A DNA stretch of 64,000 nt from Taibaiella chishuiensis (GTDB lineage Bacteria > Bacteroidota > Bacteroidia > Chitinophagales > Chitinophagaceae): positions 578,808 through 642,807 of the forward strand of contig NZ_PYGD01000002.1 in NCBI RefSeq assembly GCF_003014535.1, written 5' to 3'. The notes under the pieces were generated by a model. That model was not told the DNA's origin, ran no database searches, and saw nothing but the letters and a program-made list of their open reading frames with translations. The stretch's first letter is position 1; each line of letters starts with the position of its first letter. Position numbers and translations under genes: made by a program. This document shows positions 35,722-44,251 of this stretch, piece by piece.

Positions 35722-37746
35722 ATGAAAAGCTATATCCATAAAATCGTGGCAGGACTTGCTATTGGCCTCCTGTCGCATACCGGGCTGCATGCTTCTTCGC
35801 ATAGAGAGGCGCCGCTGATCGCCAACGATCCCCTCGCGGACAATACAGACTTGTATGCTTTTAAAAGCCCCTGCGATCCCAATAAAATTGTACTGATCGC
35901 CAATTACATTCCCTTTGAGCATCCGGCCGGAGGACCCAACTGGTATACCTTTGGCGAAAATATCCGGTATGAGATCCATATCGATAATAACGCTGCCACA
36001 CCGGGCGACGATATTATATACCGGTTTACTTTTCACCGGGAAAACCAGGACGGTACTACTTTTTTCAATATCAGGCTGGGCCGGCAGAATATCAAAACAA
36101 CCTATACCTGCGAACGCAGTATAGATGGCGGTAACACTTTCGCTACGATTATTACAGCCGGTGTTGTGCCGCCGCCCAATATAGGTCCGCGCTCTATCGA
36201 TAATGCAACCGTGGGCCTGGGCAGCGATTATGGCAGTCTTATGAATGCTGCGATACAGAATCCCGCAACAGGCGAAAAGATTTTCTGCGGACCGGTAGAC
36301 GATCCTTTCTTTGTTGATCTTGGCGGTGCTTTCGACGCCGGCGGCTTCCGCCCTGCAGCGCAGGCCAGGGACGGCCTTGCGAAGTTTAACTGCCATTCCA
36401 TTGTTATCGAGGTGCCTGTTGCTACCCTGCAGAAAGATGGCAAGACCGTAGCCCAGGCCAGTAATATCCTGGATCCTGATTTTGTGATCGGGGTATGGGC
36501 TTCCGCGAGTCGCAGGCAGATCACAACGCTCAGCAATAACGGCGATCCGGAAAGTGTAAGCGGTAACTGGGTGCAGATATCCCGTCTTGGTATGCCGCTC
36601 ACCAATGAGGCCGTAATCCCTATAGGCAGTAAGGATCAATGGAACAGTGCCAATCCTTATACCGGGGACCTCGCCTTCGCTGGCAATTTCTCTAATCCCG
36701 AACTGGCCTTATACATGGACGATTCGCAGTTTGGCGGCGCTGTTCCCGGGCTGGCTGCCTTAAGGATCCAGGCAAACTCCCTGGGGGCATTCGATTTCCG
36801 CAACGGCCATGCCGGTTTATTTCCCCTGAAGAATACACCGGCTGTAACCGGTACTGCGCTTGCTGATGCTGCTTTTGGTACCATACTGTTGCCGAACAAT
36901 GCAAGTCCGCGTGCCGTGGACATACTCCCTATCTTCTATACCGGTGTACCCAATATGCGTCCCTACCAGCTGGCTACCGGGAAGAATGGCGATCCGCTGG
37001 CTGCCGGTAAACCTTTTATCAATAATTTTCTGCCTTCGCTGAGCGATGCGCTGCGCCTGAATATGGCGGTACCTGCCACACCGAGAAACGATCCGAATTT
37101 TAGCTCGCTTGGTATTGTAAAAGCAGCAGTGCTGGGGTTAACCGATCCCGCTTATAATGCTAACGCCAGCCTGCAATTTATTCCGAATATGGATGGCTTT
37201 CCTAACGGCCGCCGGCTGGAGGACGATGTAACCACTATCGAACTGCAGGCTGTGTCGGGTGTTGCACTCGCAGCCATCGGTTTATGGTATGACGATTACC
37301 CCGGATCCGGTAGCCCGGTAACCACGCAATTGGGCAATGTACTGAACTTTAATGCCGGCGTTACTCATAACGATACCACTTTCCAGGCCTGCTTTCCCTA
37401 TGTACAGCAACCCTGGCGCGGTTTTGTAGGCGATAGCTATACCGGGGGCGGCACTGGGATTCCCGGCATCGGTATGGCAAGTCCCGAAGCGATACTGGTA
37501 GCTTATCCTAACCCCTTCAGCAGTTCTGTTGGCCTGAAATACAGGTTAGCCGCCAAAGGCGCCGTAAGTATCCGTATCGTTGATCTTAATGGCCGCATAT
37601 GCGCTACCATCGAAGAGGGCAACAAACAAGCCGGGGAATATAGTACCCGCTGGAACAGCGCTGCATTTACTGCCGGCACTTATTATGCACAGATTAGTGT
37701 GAATGGTAAATCTTTCCAGAGCATAAAACTCGTTAAAGTGAAATAA
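35722..37746 (+). CDS. DUF4331 domain protein with T9SS type A sorting domain
   Basis: A 674-residue paralog of the preceding protein. Signal peptide 1-24, then SHREAPLIANDPLADNTDLY, CGPVDDPFFVDLGGAFDAG and LTNEAVIPIGSKDQ, all shared with the first copy. The last 85 residues (from YPNPFSSSVGLKYRL) form a type A sorting domain, so this copy is probably on the cell surface while the first may stay periplasmic. It lies 31 bases downstream; the two arose by tandem duplication. Confidence 0.9.
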   Translation: MKSYIHKIVAGLAIGLLSHTGLHASSHREAPLIANDPLADNTDLYAFKSPCDPNKIVLIANYIPFEHPAGGPNWYTFGENIRYEIHIDNNAATPGDDIIYRFTFHRENQDGTTFFNIRLGRQNIKTTYTCERSIDGGNTFATIITAGVVPPPNIGPRSIDNATVGLGSDYGSLMNAAIQNPATGEKIFCGPVDDPFFVDLGGAFDAGGFRPAAQARDGLAKFNCHSIVIEVPVATLQKDGKTVAQASNILDPDFVIGVWASASRRQITTLSNNGDPESVSGNWVQISRLGMPLTNEAVIPIGSKDQWNSANPYTGDLAFAGNFSNPELALYMDDSQFGGAVPGLAALRIQANSLGAFDFRNGHAGLFPLKNTPAVTGTALADAAFGTILLPNNASPRAVDILPIFYTGVPNMRPYQLATGKNGDPLAAGKPFINNFLPSLSDALRLNMAVPATPRNDPNFSSLGIVKAAVLGLTDPAYNANASLQFIPNMDGFPNGRRLEDDVTTIELQAVSGVALAAIGLWYDDYPGSGSPVTTQLGNVLNFNAGVTHNDTTFQACFPYVQQPWRGFVGDSYTGGGTGIPGIGMASPEAILVAYPNPFSSSVGLKYRLAAKGAVSIRIVDLNGRICATIEEGNKQAGEYSTRWNSAAFTAGTYYAQISVNGKSFQSIKLVKVK

Positions 37747-37752
37747 TATCCG

Positions 37753-37787
37753 GCAGGGCCGGGCGCCTGCCCGGCCCTGCTATTTTA
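37753..37787 (+). terminator. Hairpin between the DUF4331 pair and the TPR gene
   Basis: An 11-base GC-rich stem (37753-37763 with 37770-37780), six-base loop and TATTTTAT tail. It may be a partial terminator that reduces expression of the downstream genes. Confidence 0.65.
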
Positions 37788-37818
37788 TCCTTCTGCATCA
37801 CACACAAAAAATTATCTT

Positions 37819-39189
37819 ATGAACGCCTCAATTGTTATAAAACTTAAAGCCGGCCTGCTGGCCTGTGTATGGGTAGCCATAGTTATCATAAGCCTGGGCT
37901 CCTGCAGGCAGGATACGGAGGCCGCAGAAGTGACCATAAGTGAGGGGGTAACCGTACCACAGTTGCTGGCTCGTAAAACCAATGTGGGCCCGCCCGAAGA
38001 GCTGGCCCAGATCAAAAAGACCTATGCCGATGCGGTTACTGCGCTGAAAAACAATCCCCGCGACCCGAAGCAATTTTTGAACCTGGCTACTGTTTTTATA
38101 ACCGAAGGCCGGGTAACCGGCAACAGCGGGTATTACAGCAATGCGGCCTTAGGTATGCTGGATAAAGTAACGACAAGCAACCCATCGGATGAAAATATAC
38201 GCTTCGAAGCCCTGAGTCTTAAGTCGGCCGTGCTGTTGAACATGCACCAGTTCAAGGCGGCATTACAGGTGGCTGAACAAGGCGAACAGATCAATGGCTA
38301 CAACGCGGGTATCTACGGTGCTTTAGTGGACGCAAATGTGGAAATGGGCAACTATGATGCCGCGGTGACAAAGTGTGACAAAATGCTGAGTATCCGCCCG
38401 GATCTGCGTTCTTATTCGAGGGCTGCTTACCTGCGTCAGCTCTATGGCGATAATAACGGTGCAAAAGCGGCCATGCGTATGGCCGTCGAGGCAGGGGTGC
38501 CGGGTTTGGAAAGCACGGAGTGGGCCAGGGTGCAATGGGGCGACCTTTATCTGAATACCGGCCAACCCGATACCGCGCAAATGATTTATGAAACGGCATT
38601 GTCTTTCCGGCCGGGTTATCCTTATGCCGAGATGGGACTGGCCCATGTAGCCGCAGCCCGCAAGCAATATGATTTAGCCATTACACATACGCGCAATGCG
38701 ATCAAAGTGCTTGCCGAAGGCGCTTTTGTGTCTTACCTGGGAGATATGTACCAGTTGCAGGGCAATAAAGAAAAGGCCATGCAGGTATATAAGGACCTCG
38801 TGCAACAACTGGAACTGGGCGAAAAAGAGCAGTCCCGAAACAAAGTGCAGCATAATGGCCACCGCGAACTGGCCCTGGCTTATCTTAACCTGGGTGACTA
38901 TGATAAGGCGCTGGAGCATGCGCAAGCCGATTATGCCATGCGCCCGGACAATATAGATGCCAACGACCTGATGGCATGGGTGCTCTTTAAAAAAGGAGCC
39001 TACAAACAGGCCGTTGCTTATACCGATAAAGTATTCCGGACCAAAGAGAAGAATGCGGCGCTGAGTTATAAGGCAGGCCTGGTATATGCTGCTGCCGGCG
39101 ACATGCAGAAGGCAGACCAATATCATAAAGAAGCAGCTGCCATATCTGCTTATATCGATCCGCGGATTATTACGCCGGTTAAATTATAA
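37819..39189 (+). CDS. TPR-repeat lipoprotein
   Basis: A 456-residue protein with a lipobox LGSC near residue 30. The rest is a chain of TPR motifs (about 75-440; for example AVTALKNNPRDPKQFLNLAT, YPYAEMGLAHVAAARKQYDL, HRELALAYLNLGDYDKALEH), suggesting a periplasmic or inner-membrane docking scaffold. It sits between DUF4331 and HupE/UreJ-like genes with a short gap on both sides and is likely part of the same functional unit. Confidence 0.88.
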   Translation: MNASIVIKLKAGLLACVWVAIVIISLGSCRQDTEAAEVTISEGVTVPQLLARKTNVGPPEELAQIKKTYADAVTALKNNPRDPKQFLNLATVFITEGRVTGNSGYYSNAALGMLDKVTTSNPSDENIRFEALSLKSAVLLNMHQFKAALQVAEQGEQINGYNAGIYGALVDANVEMGNYDAAVTKCDKMLSIRPDLRSYSRAAYLRQLYGDNNGAKAAMRMAVEAGVPGLESTEWARVQWGDLYLNTGQPDTAQMIYETALSFRPGYPYAEMGLAHVAAARKQYDLAITHTRNAIKVLAEGAFVSYLGDMYQLQGNKEKAMQVYKDLVQQLELGEKEQSRNKVQHNGHRELALAYLNLGDYDKALEHAQADYAMRPDNIDANDLMAWVLFKKGAYKQAVAYTDKVFRTKEKNAALSYKAGLVYAAAGDMQKADQYHKEAAAISAYIDPRIITPVKL

Positions 39190-39229
39190 TACATGTTGTC
39201 TTCATAGGCTTCAACTAATATACCGTAAG

Positions 39230-39886
39230 ATGAAAAGGTTATGTTGTATTACATTGCTCCTGAGCATAGCGTTCGCCGCCCGGGCGCATGTGATCTCGTA
39301 TGAGCTGGACCCCATACCGGGCGGCCAGGTATTGCTCCAGTATCTTAAACTGGGCTACCTGCACATTATCCCTCTTGGCCTGGATCATATCCTGTTTATC
39401 CTTTGTGTATTTTTCCTGAATAACAACCTGAAACAAATCGTGCTGCAGGCCTCCATGTTTACCCTGGCGCACTCGATTACGCTGGGCCTGGCTATGTACG
39501 GCGTAATACAACCCAGGGCTTCCCTTGTCGAACCGCTGATTGCCTTATCCATTGTACTGCTGGCGCTTGAAAATATCTGGTCCCGTAAAGTAAAACCCTG
39601 GCGACTGGTCCTGGTGTTCCTGTTCGGCCTGGTACATGGTATGGGTTTTGCCGGTGCACTTACAGAGCTGGGTATGCCTTCCTCCGCTTTTCTAACGGCA
39701 TTGATCAGTTTTAATATCGGTGTGGAGCTGGGACAATTAACCATTATTCTTTTGATGTATTTCCTGGTAGCGCGCGGCTTTGCTCATAAAGACTGGTATC
39801 GTAAAGTCATTGTCATCCCCGCTTCCCTGCTTATTGCAGTGGTAGCCGGTTACTGGACGATCGAACGTATTTTTTACATGGGATAA
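39230..39886 (+). CDS. HupE/UreJ family membrane protein
   Basis: A 218-residue membrane protein with signal-like N-terminus and about six helices. His-rich family motifs are visible: HIIPLGLDHILFI (about 44-56), FTLAHSITLGLA, and LVHGMGFAGALTELG (about 130-145). HupE/UreJ proteins are implicated in nickel or metal transport, but many paralogs of this type in Bacteroidota are uncharacterised. The start ATG at 39230 follows the TPR stop by 40 bases; the open frame upstream overlaps the TPR gene and is rejected. Confidence 0.85.
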   Translation: MKRLCCITLLLSIAFAARAHVISYELDPIPGGQVLLQYLKLGYLHIIPLGLDHILFILCVFFLNNNLKQIVLQASMFTLAHSITLGLAMYGVIQPRASLVEPLIALSIVLLALENIWSRKVKPWRLVLVFLFGLVHGMGFAGALTELGMPSSAFLTALISFNIGVELGQLTIILLMYFLVARGFAHKDWYRKVIVIPASLLIAVVAGYWTIERIFYMG

Positions 39887-39912
39887 CCTGATCCCGGAAA
39901 ATCTGAACAATC

Positions 39913-42180
39913 ATGATACAACACTACACTGCAAGGCTCGCAGCCCTTGCTATAGCTTTTCTTGTGTCCTATAGCCTCGCGGCGCATACCGGTAGCGTAA
40001 GGGGTATTGTCCTGGATGGCAAGACCGGTAAGCCTCTTGATGGCGCCAATATATACCTGTTACCCGATCAAAGCAGCTCGGTAAGCAATACCTTCGGGCA
40101 GTTCCTGCTGCGTAATGTATCGCCGGGACCGTATACCGTGTCTGTGGGGCATATCGGCTATGAAACGGCCACGCAATCCGTAGTCGTAGAAGACGGCATA
40201 TCCGTCGATATATCCATAACATTGATCGCATCAGATATCAGGTTGAACGAGGTTACGATTAATTCGGTAAAGGCCCAGCCTTTCAGCAGTATAAGCGATG
40301 TAGATCTGAAGCTGCGCCCGCTCAATACGTCGCAGGACTTTATGCGGCTTATTCCCGGCTTATTTACCGCCCAGCACCAGGGCGGCGGCAAGGCGGAGCA
40401 GATGTTCCTGAGAGGTTTCGATATCGACCATGGTACGGATATCAATGTATCGGTAGACGATATGCCGGTCAATATGGTTTCGCATGCGCATGGCCAGGGC
40501 TACGCCGATCTTCATTTCCTGATCCCGGAATTGGTAAAACGCATTGACTTCGGTAAAGGGCCTTACCAATTGGATAAAGGTAATTTTGCTACCGCAGGGT
40601 TTGCGGCTTTTAAAACCTTCGATGAACTTGATAACAGTTTTGTAAAGCTGGAAGGGGGTATGTATGGTTATTGCCGCACGGTAGCCGGCATTAACCTGCT
40701 CAATAGCAGCCATGGGGATGGGAAAACCAGCGCTTACCTTGCCGGCGAATACAGCTATAACCGGGGCTATTTCGATGCTCCCCAAAATTTTAACCGGCTT
40801 AATCTTACCGGTAAATTCACAACCTTGCTGTCGGCCGGCAAACAGCTGAGTATTACCCTGTCTGCGTTTCGCAGTGGCTGGGAGGCTTCCGGCCAGATAC
40901 CGGAGCGGGCTGTCAGGGAGGGGATCATCGGGCGGTTTGGCGAATTGGACCGCGAAGGAGGCAATACGAGCCGTTATAACATGAATGTGCAATACCTGCA
41001 ATCGATAAATGAGCATAGCCTGTTTAAAAGCAATGTCTATGTGTGTTACTATGATTTCGACCTGAGTTCCAATTTTACTTTTTTTCTGAAGGACCCGCTA
41101 AACGGCGATCAGATCAGGCAGCGCGAAAAGCGCCTGCTGGCAGGATACAATGCACGGTATGTAAACGATTATCATCTCGGACCGTTCAAAACCACTACCG
41201 AAGCGGGTTTGGGCTTCCGCCTGGACAATACCCGCAATTCAGAATTGAGTCATACCCTGAACAGCGATATTGTGCTCGAACGACTGGCCTTTGGCGATAT
41301 CAGCGAAGCCAATTTTTATGGTTATGCAGGTCAGACCCTATACCTGCTGCCCCAGCTGGTATTCAATGCCGGGTTGCGTATGGACTATTTTGTGAATGCT
41401 TACAACAACAAGCTGCCATCGGAGGCCATGCGCAGCAGCTATACGACCCGGGGGCTTAGTCCCAAGGCTGGCCTGTATTATAACTTCAGTAATTCTGCCC
41501 GGCTCTATATCAACTACGGTACCGGTTTTCACAGTAATGATACCCGGGTAGTTGTTGCACAGCAGGGTAAAGATGTGCTGCCCATGGCGCATTCATTCGA
41601 TCTTGGCACGGTAGTCAAGCCTCACCCGAGGCTATTGCTCTCTGCTGCCCTGTGGATGCTCGATCTGCAGCAGGAGTTTGTTTATGTCGGCGATGAAGCT
41701 ATCGTAGAGCCCAGTGGCAGAACGCGCCGGTTGGGTATGGATATTTCCCTGCGTTATGAATTTTTGAAATATCTCTTTCTTGATGCAGATATTAACTATG
41801 CGCATGCCCGTGCCAGGGATGAAGCCGAAGGCAGCAATTATATCCCATTGGCGGCAAGGCTTACCTCTATTGGTGGCCTTACATACCGCAAAGGCGCATG
41901 GGGGGCGAGCCTGCGTTATCGCCATTTGGGCAATCGCCCGGCAAACGAAGATAATAGCGTTGTTGCTAAAGGTTATACCGTATTTGATGCTGCCCTTAAT
42001 TATTCCCTGCGGTCGTTTGAGTTCGGCCTCCAGGCGCAGAATGTTTTCAACACTGCATGGAACGAAGCCCAGTTTGATACCCAATCACGTTTACGCGATG
42101 AAGTAATGCCGGTTTCCGAAATTCATTTTACCCCCGGAACACCTTTTTTTGTGAAACTGACGGCTATGTATAAATTCTGA
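39913..42180 (+). CDS. TonB-dependent receptor with carboxypeptidase-like regulatory domain
   Basis: A 755-residue outer-membrane receptor. Signal peptide (about 1-24), a carboxypeptidase-like N-terminal domain (27-105, GSVRGIVLDGKTGKPLDGAN), a plug domain (about 125-235) with unusual His-rich stretches (FDIDHGTDINVSVDDM and SHAHGQGYADLHFL) and a 22-strand-type barrel ending in FFVKLTAMYKF. The His residues in the plug and the HupE-like partner 26 bases upstream suggest a metal or metal-chelate ligand, as an inference. It is the last gene of the DUF4331 cluster. Confidence 0.9.
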   Translation: MIQHYTARLAALAIAFLVSYSLAAHTGSVRGIVLDGKTGKPLDGANIYLLPDQSSSVSNTFGQFLLRNVSPGPYTVSVGHIGYETATQSVVVEDGISVDISITLIASDIRLNEVTINSVKAQPFSSISDVDLKLRPLNTSQDFMRLIPGLFTAQHQGGGKAEQMFLRGFDIDHGTDINVSVDDMPVNMVSHAHGQGYADLHFLIPELVKRIDFGKGPYQLDKGNFATAGFAAFKTFDELDNSFVKLEGGMYGYCRTVAGINLLNSSHGDGKTSAYLAGEYSYNRGYFDAPQNFNRLNLTGKFTTLLSAGKQLSITLSAFRSGWEASGQIPERAVREGIIGRFGELDREGGNTSRYNMNVQYLQSINEHSLFKSNVYVCYYDFDLSSNFTFFLKDPLNGDQIRQREKRLLAGYNARYVNDYHLGPFKTTTEAGLGFRLDNTRNSELSHTLNSDIVLERLAFGDISEANFYGYAGQTLYLLPQLVFNAGLRMDYFVNAYNNKLPSEAMRSSYTTRGLSPKAGLYYNFSNSARLYINYGTGFHSNDTRVVVAQQGKDVLPMAHSFDLGTVVKPHPRLLLSAALWMLDLQQEFVYVGDEAIVEPSGRTRRLGMDISLRYEFLKYLFLDADINYAHARARDEAEGSNYIPLAARLTSIGGLTYRKGAWGASLRYRHLGNRPANEDNSVVAKGYTVFDAALNYSLRSFEFGLQAQNVFNTAWNEAQFDTQSRLRDEVMPVSEIHFTPGTPFFVKLTAMYKF

Positions 42181-42212
42181 TACTTCCCTGTTCGTAGCGT
42201 TCGGTTATGAAC

Positions 42213-43121
42213 CTAGTGCGCCGCCAGCCGGCTTTCCGGCGGGGTCAGGTTCAGCGTGTCAATCAGGTCGCCGGTAAAGCGTGCGTTCCGGGGCAGGCCT
42301 TTACGGGATATGTCGGGCACCGGGCCGGTAAAATAAACCAGGGCTTTACCAGCCTGGCGGCAGGTCATCTTGCAGAATCCTGTAAAGCCTTCCTGCAGGG
42401 CAGCCGTAGTTACACCGGTTACAATGGCATCGGGACTGCTTATCGAAAAGATTCTTTCCAGGCTTTCGAAGGGCACCGATTGTCCCAGGTATATGGTCCT
42501 GTATCCTCTTTTGCGGAAGGCATAGTTATAAAAAAGCAGGGCGATCTCATGAAGCTCGCCTTCCGGGAGGAACAGCACGATAGTCTGTACACCCGGCAGC
42601 GGATCGTAACGCATCTTTTCTGTTGCGTAAATGATCTTTGATTTTACCAGGTTGGAGAAAAAATGTTCCTGTGCAGGATTTATAGTGCCGCACTGCCACA
42701 TCAGGCCGACGCGTTGAAAGAAGGGGAATACCGTATCGATGATAGCCTGCTCGAAACCTTCCTTCTTCACCAGGTTTTCGAATACTTTATTAAACAGTAT
42801 CTCATCCATCTCCAGCAGGCTCATCAGCAACCGTTCATTCCGGCTATCCGTTTCGGGAAGCAGTATCGAACTTACCTTTTCCGAAAGTGCTGTAGCGGGC
42901 AGGGCACTTAATTCCGAGATCTTATGGCCGGTTTTGATCAGTAAGCTGATATTAAGCAGCTTCTTCAGGTCTTCGTTGCTGTAGTAGCGGATATTGGTGT
43001 CTGTCCTGCGTGGTGTGAAAACCTTGTAGCGTTTCTCCCATATCCTTATCGTATGTGCCTTTACCCCGGAAAGGCTTTCCAGGTCGCTGATCGAATAGGC
43101 TGATGAATGTTCTGTTTCCAT
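42213..43121 (-). CDS. MerR-family regulator with B12-binding domain (CarH/LitR type)
   Basis: A 302-residue regulator. The MerR HTH (about 8-75) reads YSISDLESLSGVKAHTIRIW, then EKRYKVFTPRRTDTNIRYYS. The four-helix cap has the CarH-type pattern W-x9-EH: MWQCGTINPAQEHFFSN. The Rossmann B12 domain follows (about 185-285), with EGELHEIALLFYNYAFRKRG where the canonical ExHxxG loop would be GELHEIA (Ala in place of Gly). CarH/LitR proteins use adenosylcobalamin as a light sensor and repress carotenoid genes in the dark. Start at 43121 is supported by AAGGGA upstream; it is divergent from the phytoene-synthase-like gene. Confidence 0.88.
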   Translation of the reverse strand: METEHSSAYSISDLESLSGVKAHTIRIWEKRYKVFTPRRTDTNIRYYSNEDLKKLLNISLLIKTGHKISELSALPATALSEKVSSILLPETDSRNERLLMSLLEMDEILFNKVFENLVKKEGFEQAIIDTVFPFFQRVGLMWQCGTINPAQEHFFSNLVKSKIIYATEKMRYDPLPGVQTIVLFLPEGELHEIALLFYNYAFRKRGYRTIYLGQSVPFESLERIFSISSPDAIVTGVTTAALQEGFTGFCKMTCRQAGKALVYFTGPVPDISRKGLPRNARFTGDLIDTLNLTPPESRLAAH

Positions 43122-43125
43122 TCCC

Positions 43126-43133
43126 TTGTTTAA
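43126..43133 (+). promoter_or_regulatory. TTGTTTAA half-site near the MerR gene start
   Basis: A single TTGTTTAA lies just upstream of the MerR start on the minus strand, beside its ribosome binding site. It matches the half-sites at 43191 and 43228, suggesting autoregulation. Confidence 0.35.
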
Positions 43134-43190
43134 TTCCGGGCGCCTTTGCCTCGAAGGGCCCCTGAACCGCAAATTTAAGATTATTTATTC

Positions 43191-43257
43191 TTGTTTAATT
43201 TTTTTTATTGAAGGTTAAACACTAGTTTTGTTTAACTTTTTACTGAAAAGGTTAAAC
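43191..43257. promoter_or_regulatory. Two inverted-repeat operators for the CarH-like regulator
   Basis: TTGTTTAAT (43191-43199) N13 GGTTAAAC (43213-43220) and TTGTTTAAC (43228-43236) N13 GGTTAAAC (43250-43257) form two copies of the same inverted repeat, 37 bases apart, between the MerR gene and the divergent phytoene-synthase-like gene. The symmetry, spacing and position are those expected for a dimeric or tetrameric MerR/CarH operator. Confidence 0.7.
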
Positions 43258-43308
43258 AAAGTATTTTTGTTGCCGGTCTGAATTATAACAATAAACCTGG
43301 ATAGCATC

Positions 43309-44166
43309 ATGATGAAGTTTGTTATTGACCTTGCGGGCCGCGGTCAAACCGAGCAGTCAAATCTTCCCGGCAGCCCGGCCCTTACAGCAGGCCTTAAAGC
43401 GCTGCCGCCAAGGCTCCGGGCGCCCCTGCGTACCCTGCTGGAGTTCTATAAGATGGCCCTGTTGACTACGGAGCCCGGTGACGGCTACATCGGCACAACC
43501 CTTTCCGCACAACTATGGGAAGATACCTATTGGGCGCTGGAACATGGCGTAAGCCTGAATCCCGTATTGCAGGAGCTTAGCGGAGTGGTGAACAGGTATG
43601 GGATTGAAAGGGAACTGATAGACGCTCTTTTCGAAAATATGGAACTGGAGCAGGAAATCCGTAGCGGCGCTGAACTGCAGGCTTACCGCCTTGGGAGTGC
43701 ATTGTACACTACCGTTACACTAATGTGCCTGCGGGTGCTTACCGATGGCGACCAGGAGCTTTATGGCCGGTTGAAACCTTATGCGGTAAGCTTGGGTATT
43801 GTGTTTCATAAAATAGACCTGCTGCGCCGGATAGATGCCGATGAGCTGCAAAGCGGGCCCGGTGATGCTACCCCGTCTGAGCAAGGGGTATTGAAACCGG
43901 AAGCGCGTCTGGCGATACAGCAGCAGGTATGGGAAAAGCTTAGCCACGCAAAAAAAGGAATAAGCCAGCTGTCGCTTACTACACGTTTCGCAGCTTATGT
44001 CGCGTTAACCCATTACCGGAAAGAAATACGGGATATTAAAGGAGCAAACGCGGAAGGTCGTCCGGCAGGAGATAAACGCATATGGGATATGGCAAAAGCC
44101 GCTATCCTGATTCTGGCTTATATAGCCGGCGGGCTTATGATCCTGTTTCACTCGGCGTTCACATAA
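43309..44166 (+). CDS. Divergent phytoene/squalene synthase-like protein with C-terminal membrane helix
   Basis: A 285-residue protein with the phytoene-synthase order of features: ELIDALFENMELEQEIRSGA matches the helix before the active site, AYRLGSALYTTVTLMCLRVL the middle helix, FHKIDLLRRIDADEL the second Asp-rich region and KGISQLSLTTRFAAYVALTHY the C-terminal helix. However, the first Asp-rich motif (DxxxD) is not recognisable and the second is altered (FHKIDLLRRIDADE, against a more canonical QxxNxLRDxxxD), so catalysis is doubtful. An extra C-terminal membrane helix (about 260-282) is present. It may be an inactive, repurposed relative. Confidence 0.7.
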   Translation: MMKFVIDLAGRGQTEQSNLPGSPALTAGLKALPPRLRAPLRTLLEFYKMALLTTEPGDGYIGTTLSAQLWEDTYWALEHGVSLNPVLQELSGVVNRYGIERELIDALFENMELEQEIRSGAELQAYRLGSALYTTVTLMCLRVLTDGDQELYGRLKPYAVSLGIVFHKIDLLRRIDADELQSGPGDATPSEQGVLKPEARLAIQQQVWEKLSHAKKGISQLSLTTRFAAYVALTHYRKEIRDIKGANAEGRPAGDKRIWDMAKAAILILAYIAGGLMILFHSAFT

Positions 44167-44251
44167 GCGATACCGCATGCCGGCGGGAACGGAAACGCCG
44201 GGATTTACCTGTCGTTTATCAATTTTGTTGACCCTTTTAAAGTTCGTGGTT

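Noticed and set aside
35707..36639. 310-residue minus-strand frame
   Set aside because: Antisense of the second DUF4331 gene; no features of its own.
39086..39229. Upstream extension of the HupE-like gene
   Set aside because: It would overlap the TPR gene by 104 bases and hide the signal-like N-terminus; the ATG at 39230 is better.
40360..41016. 218-residue minus-strand frame
   Set aside because: Antisense of the TonB receptor.
43309..44166. Calling the gene an active phytoene synthase (crtB)
   Set aside because: The first Asp-rich motif is absent and the second altered, and no crtI is nearby; only the family relation is supported.
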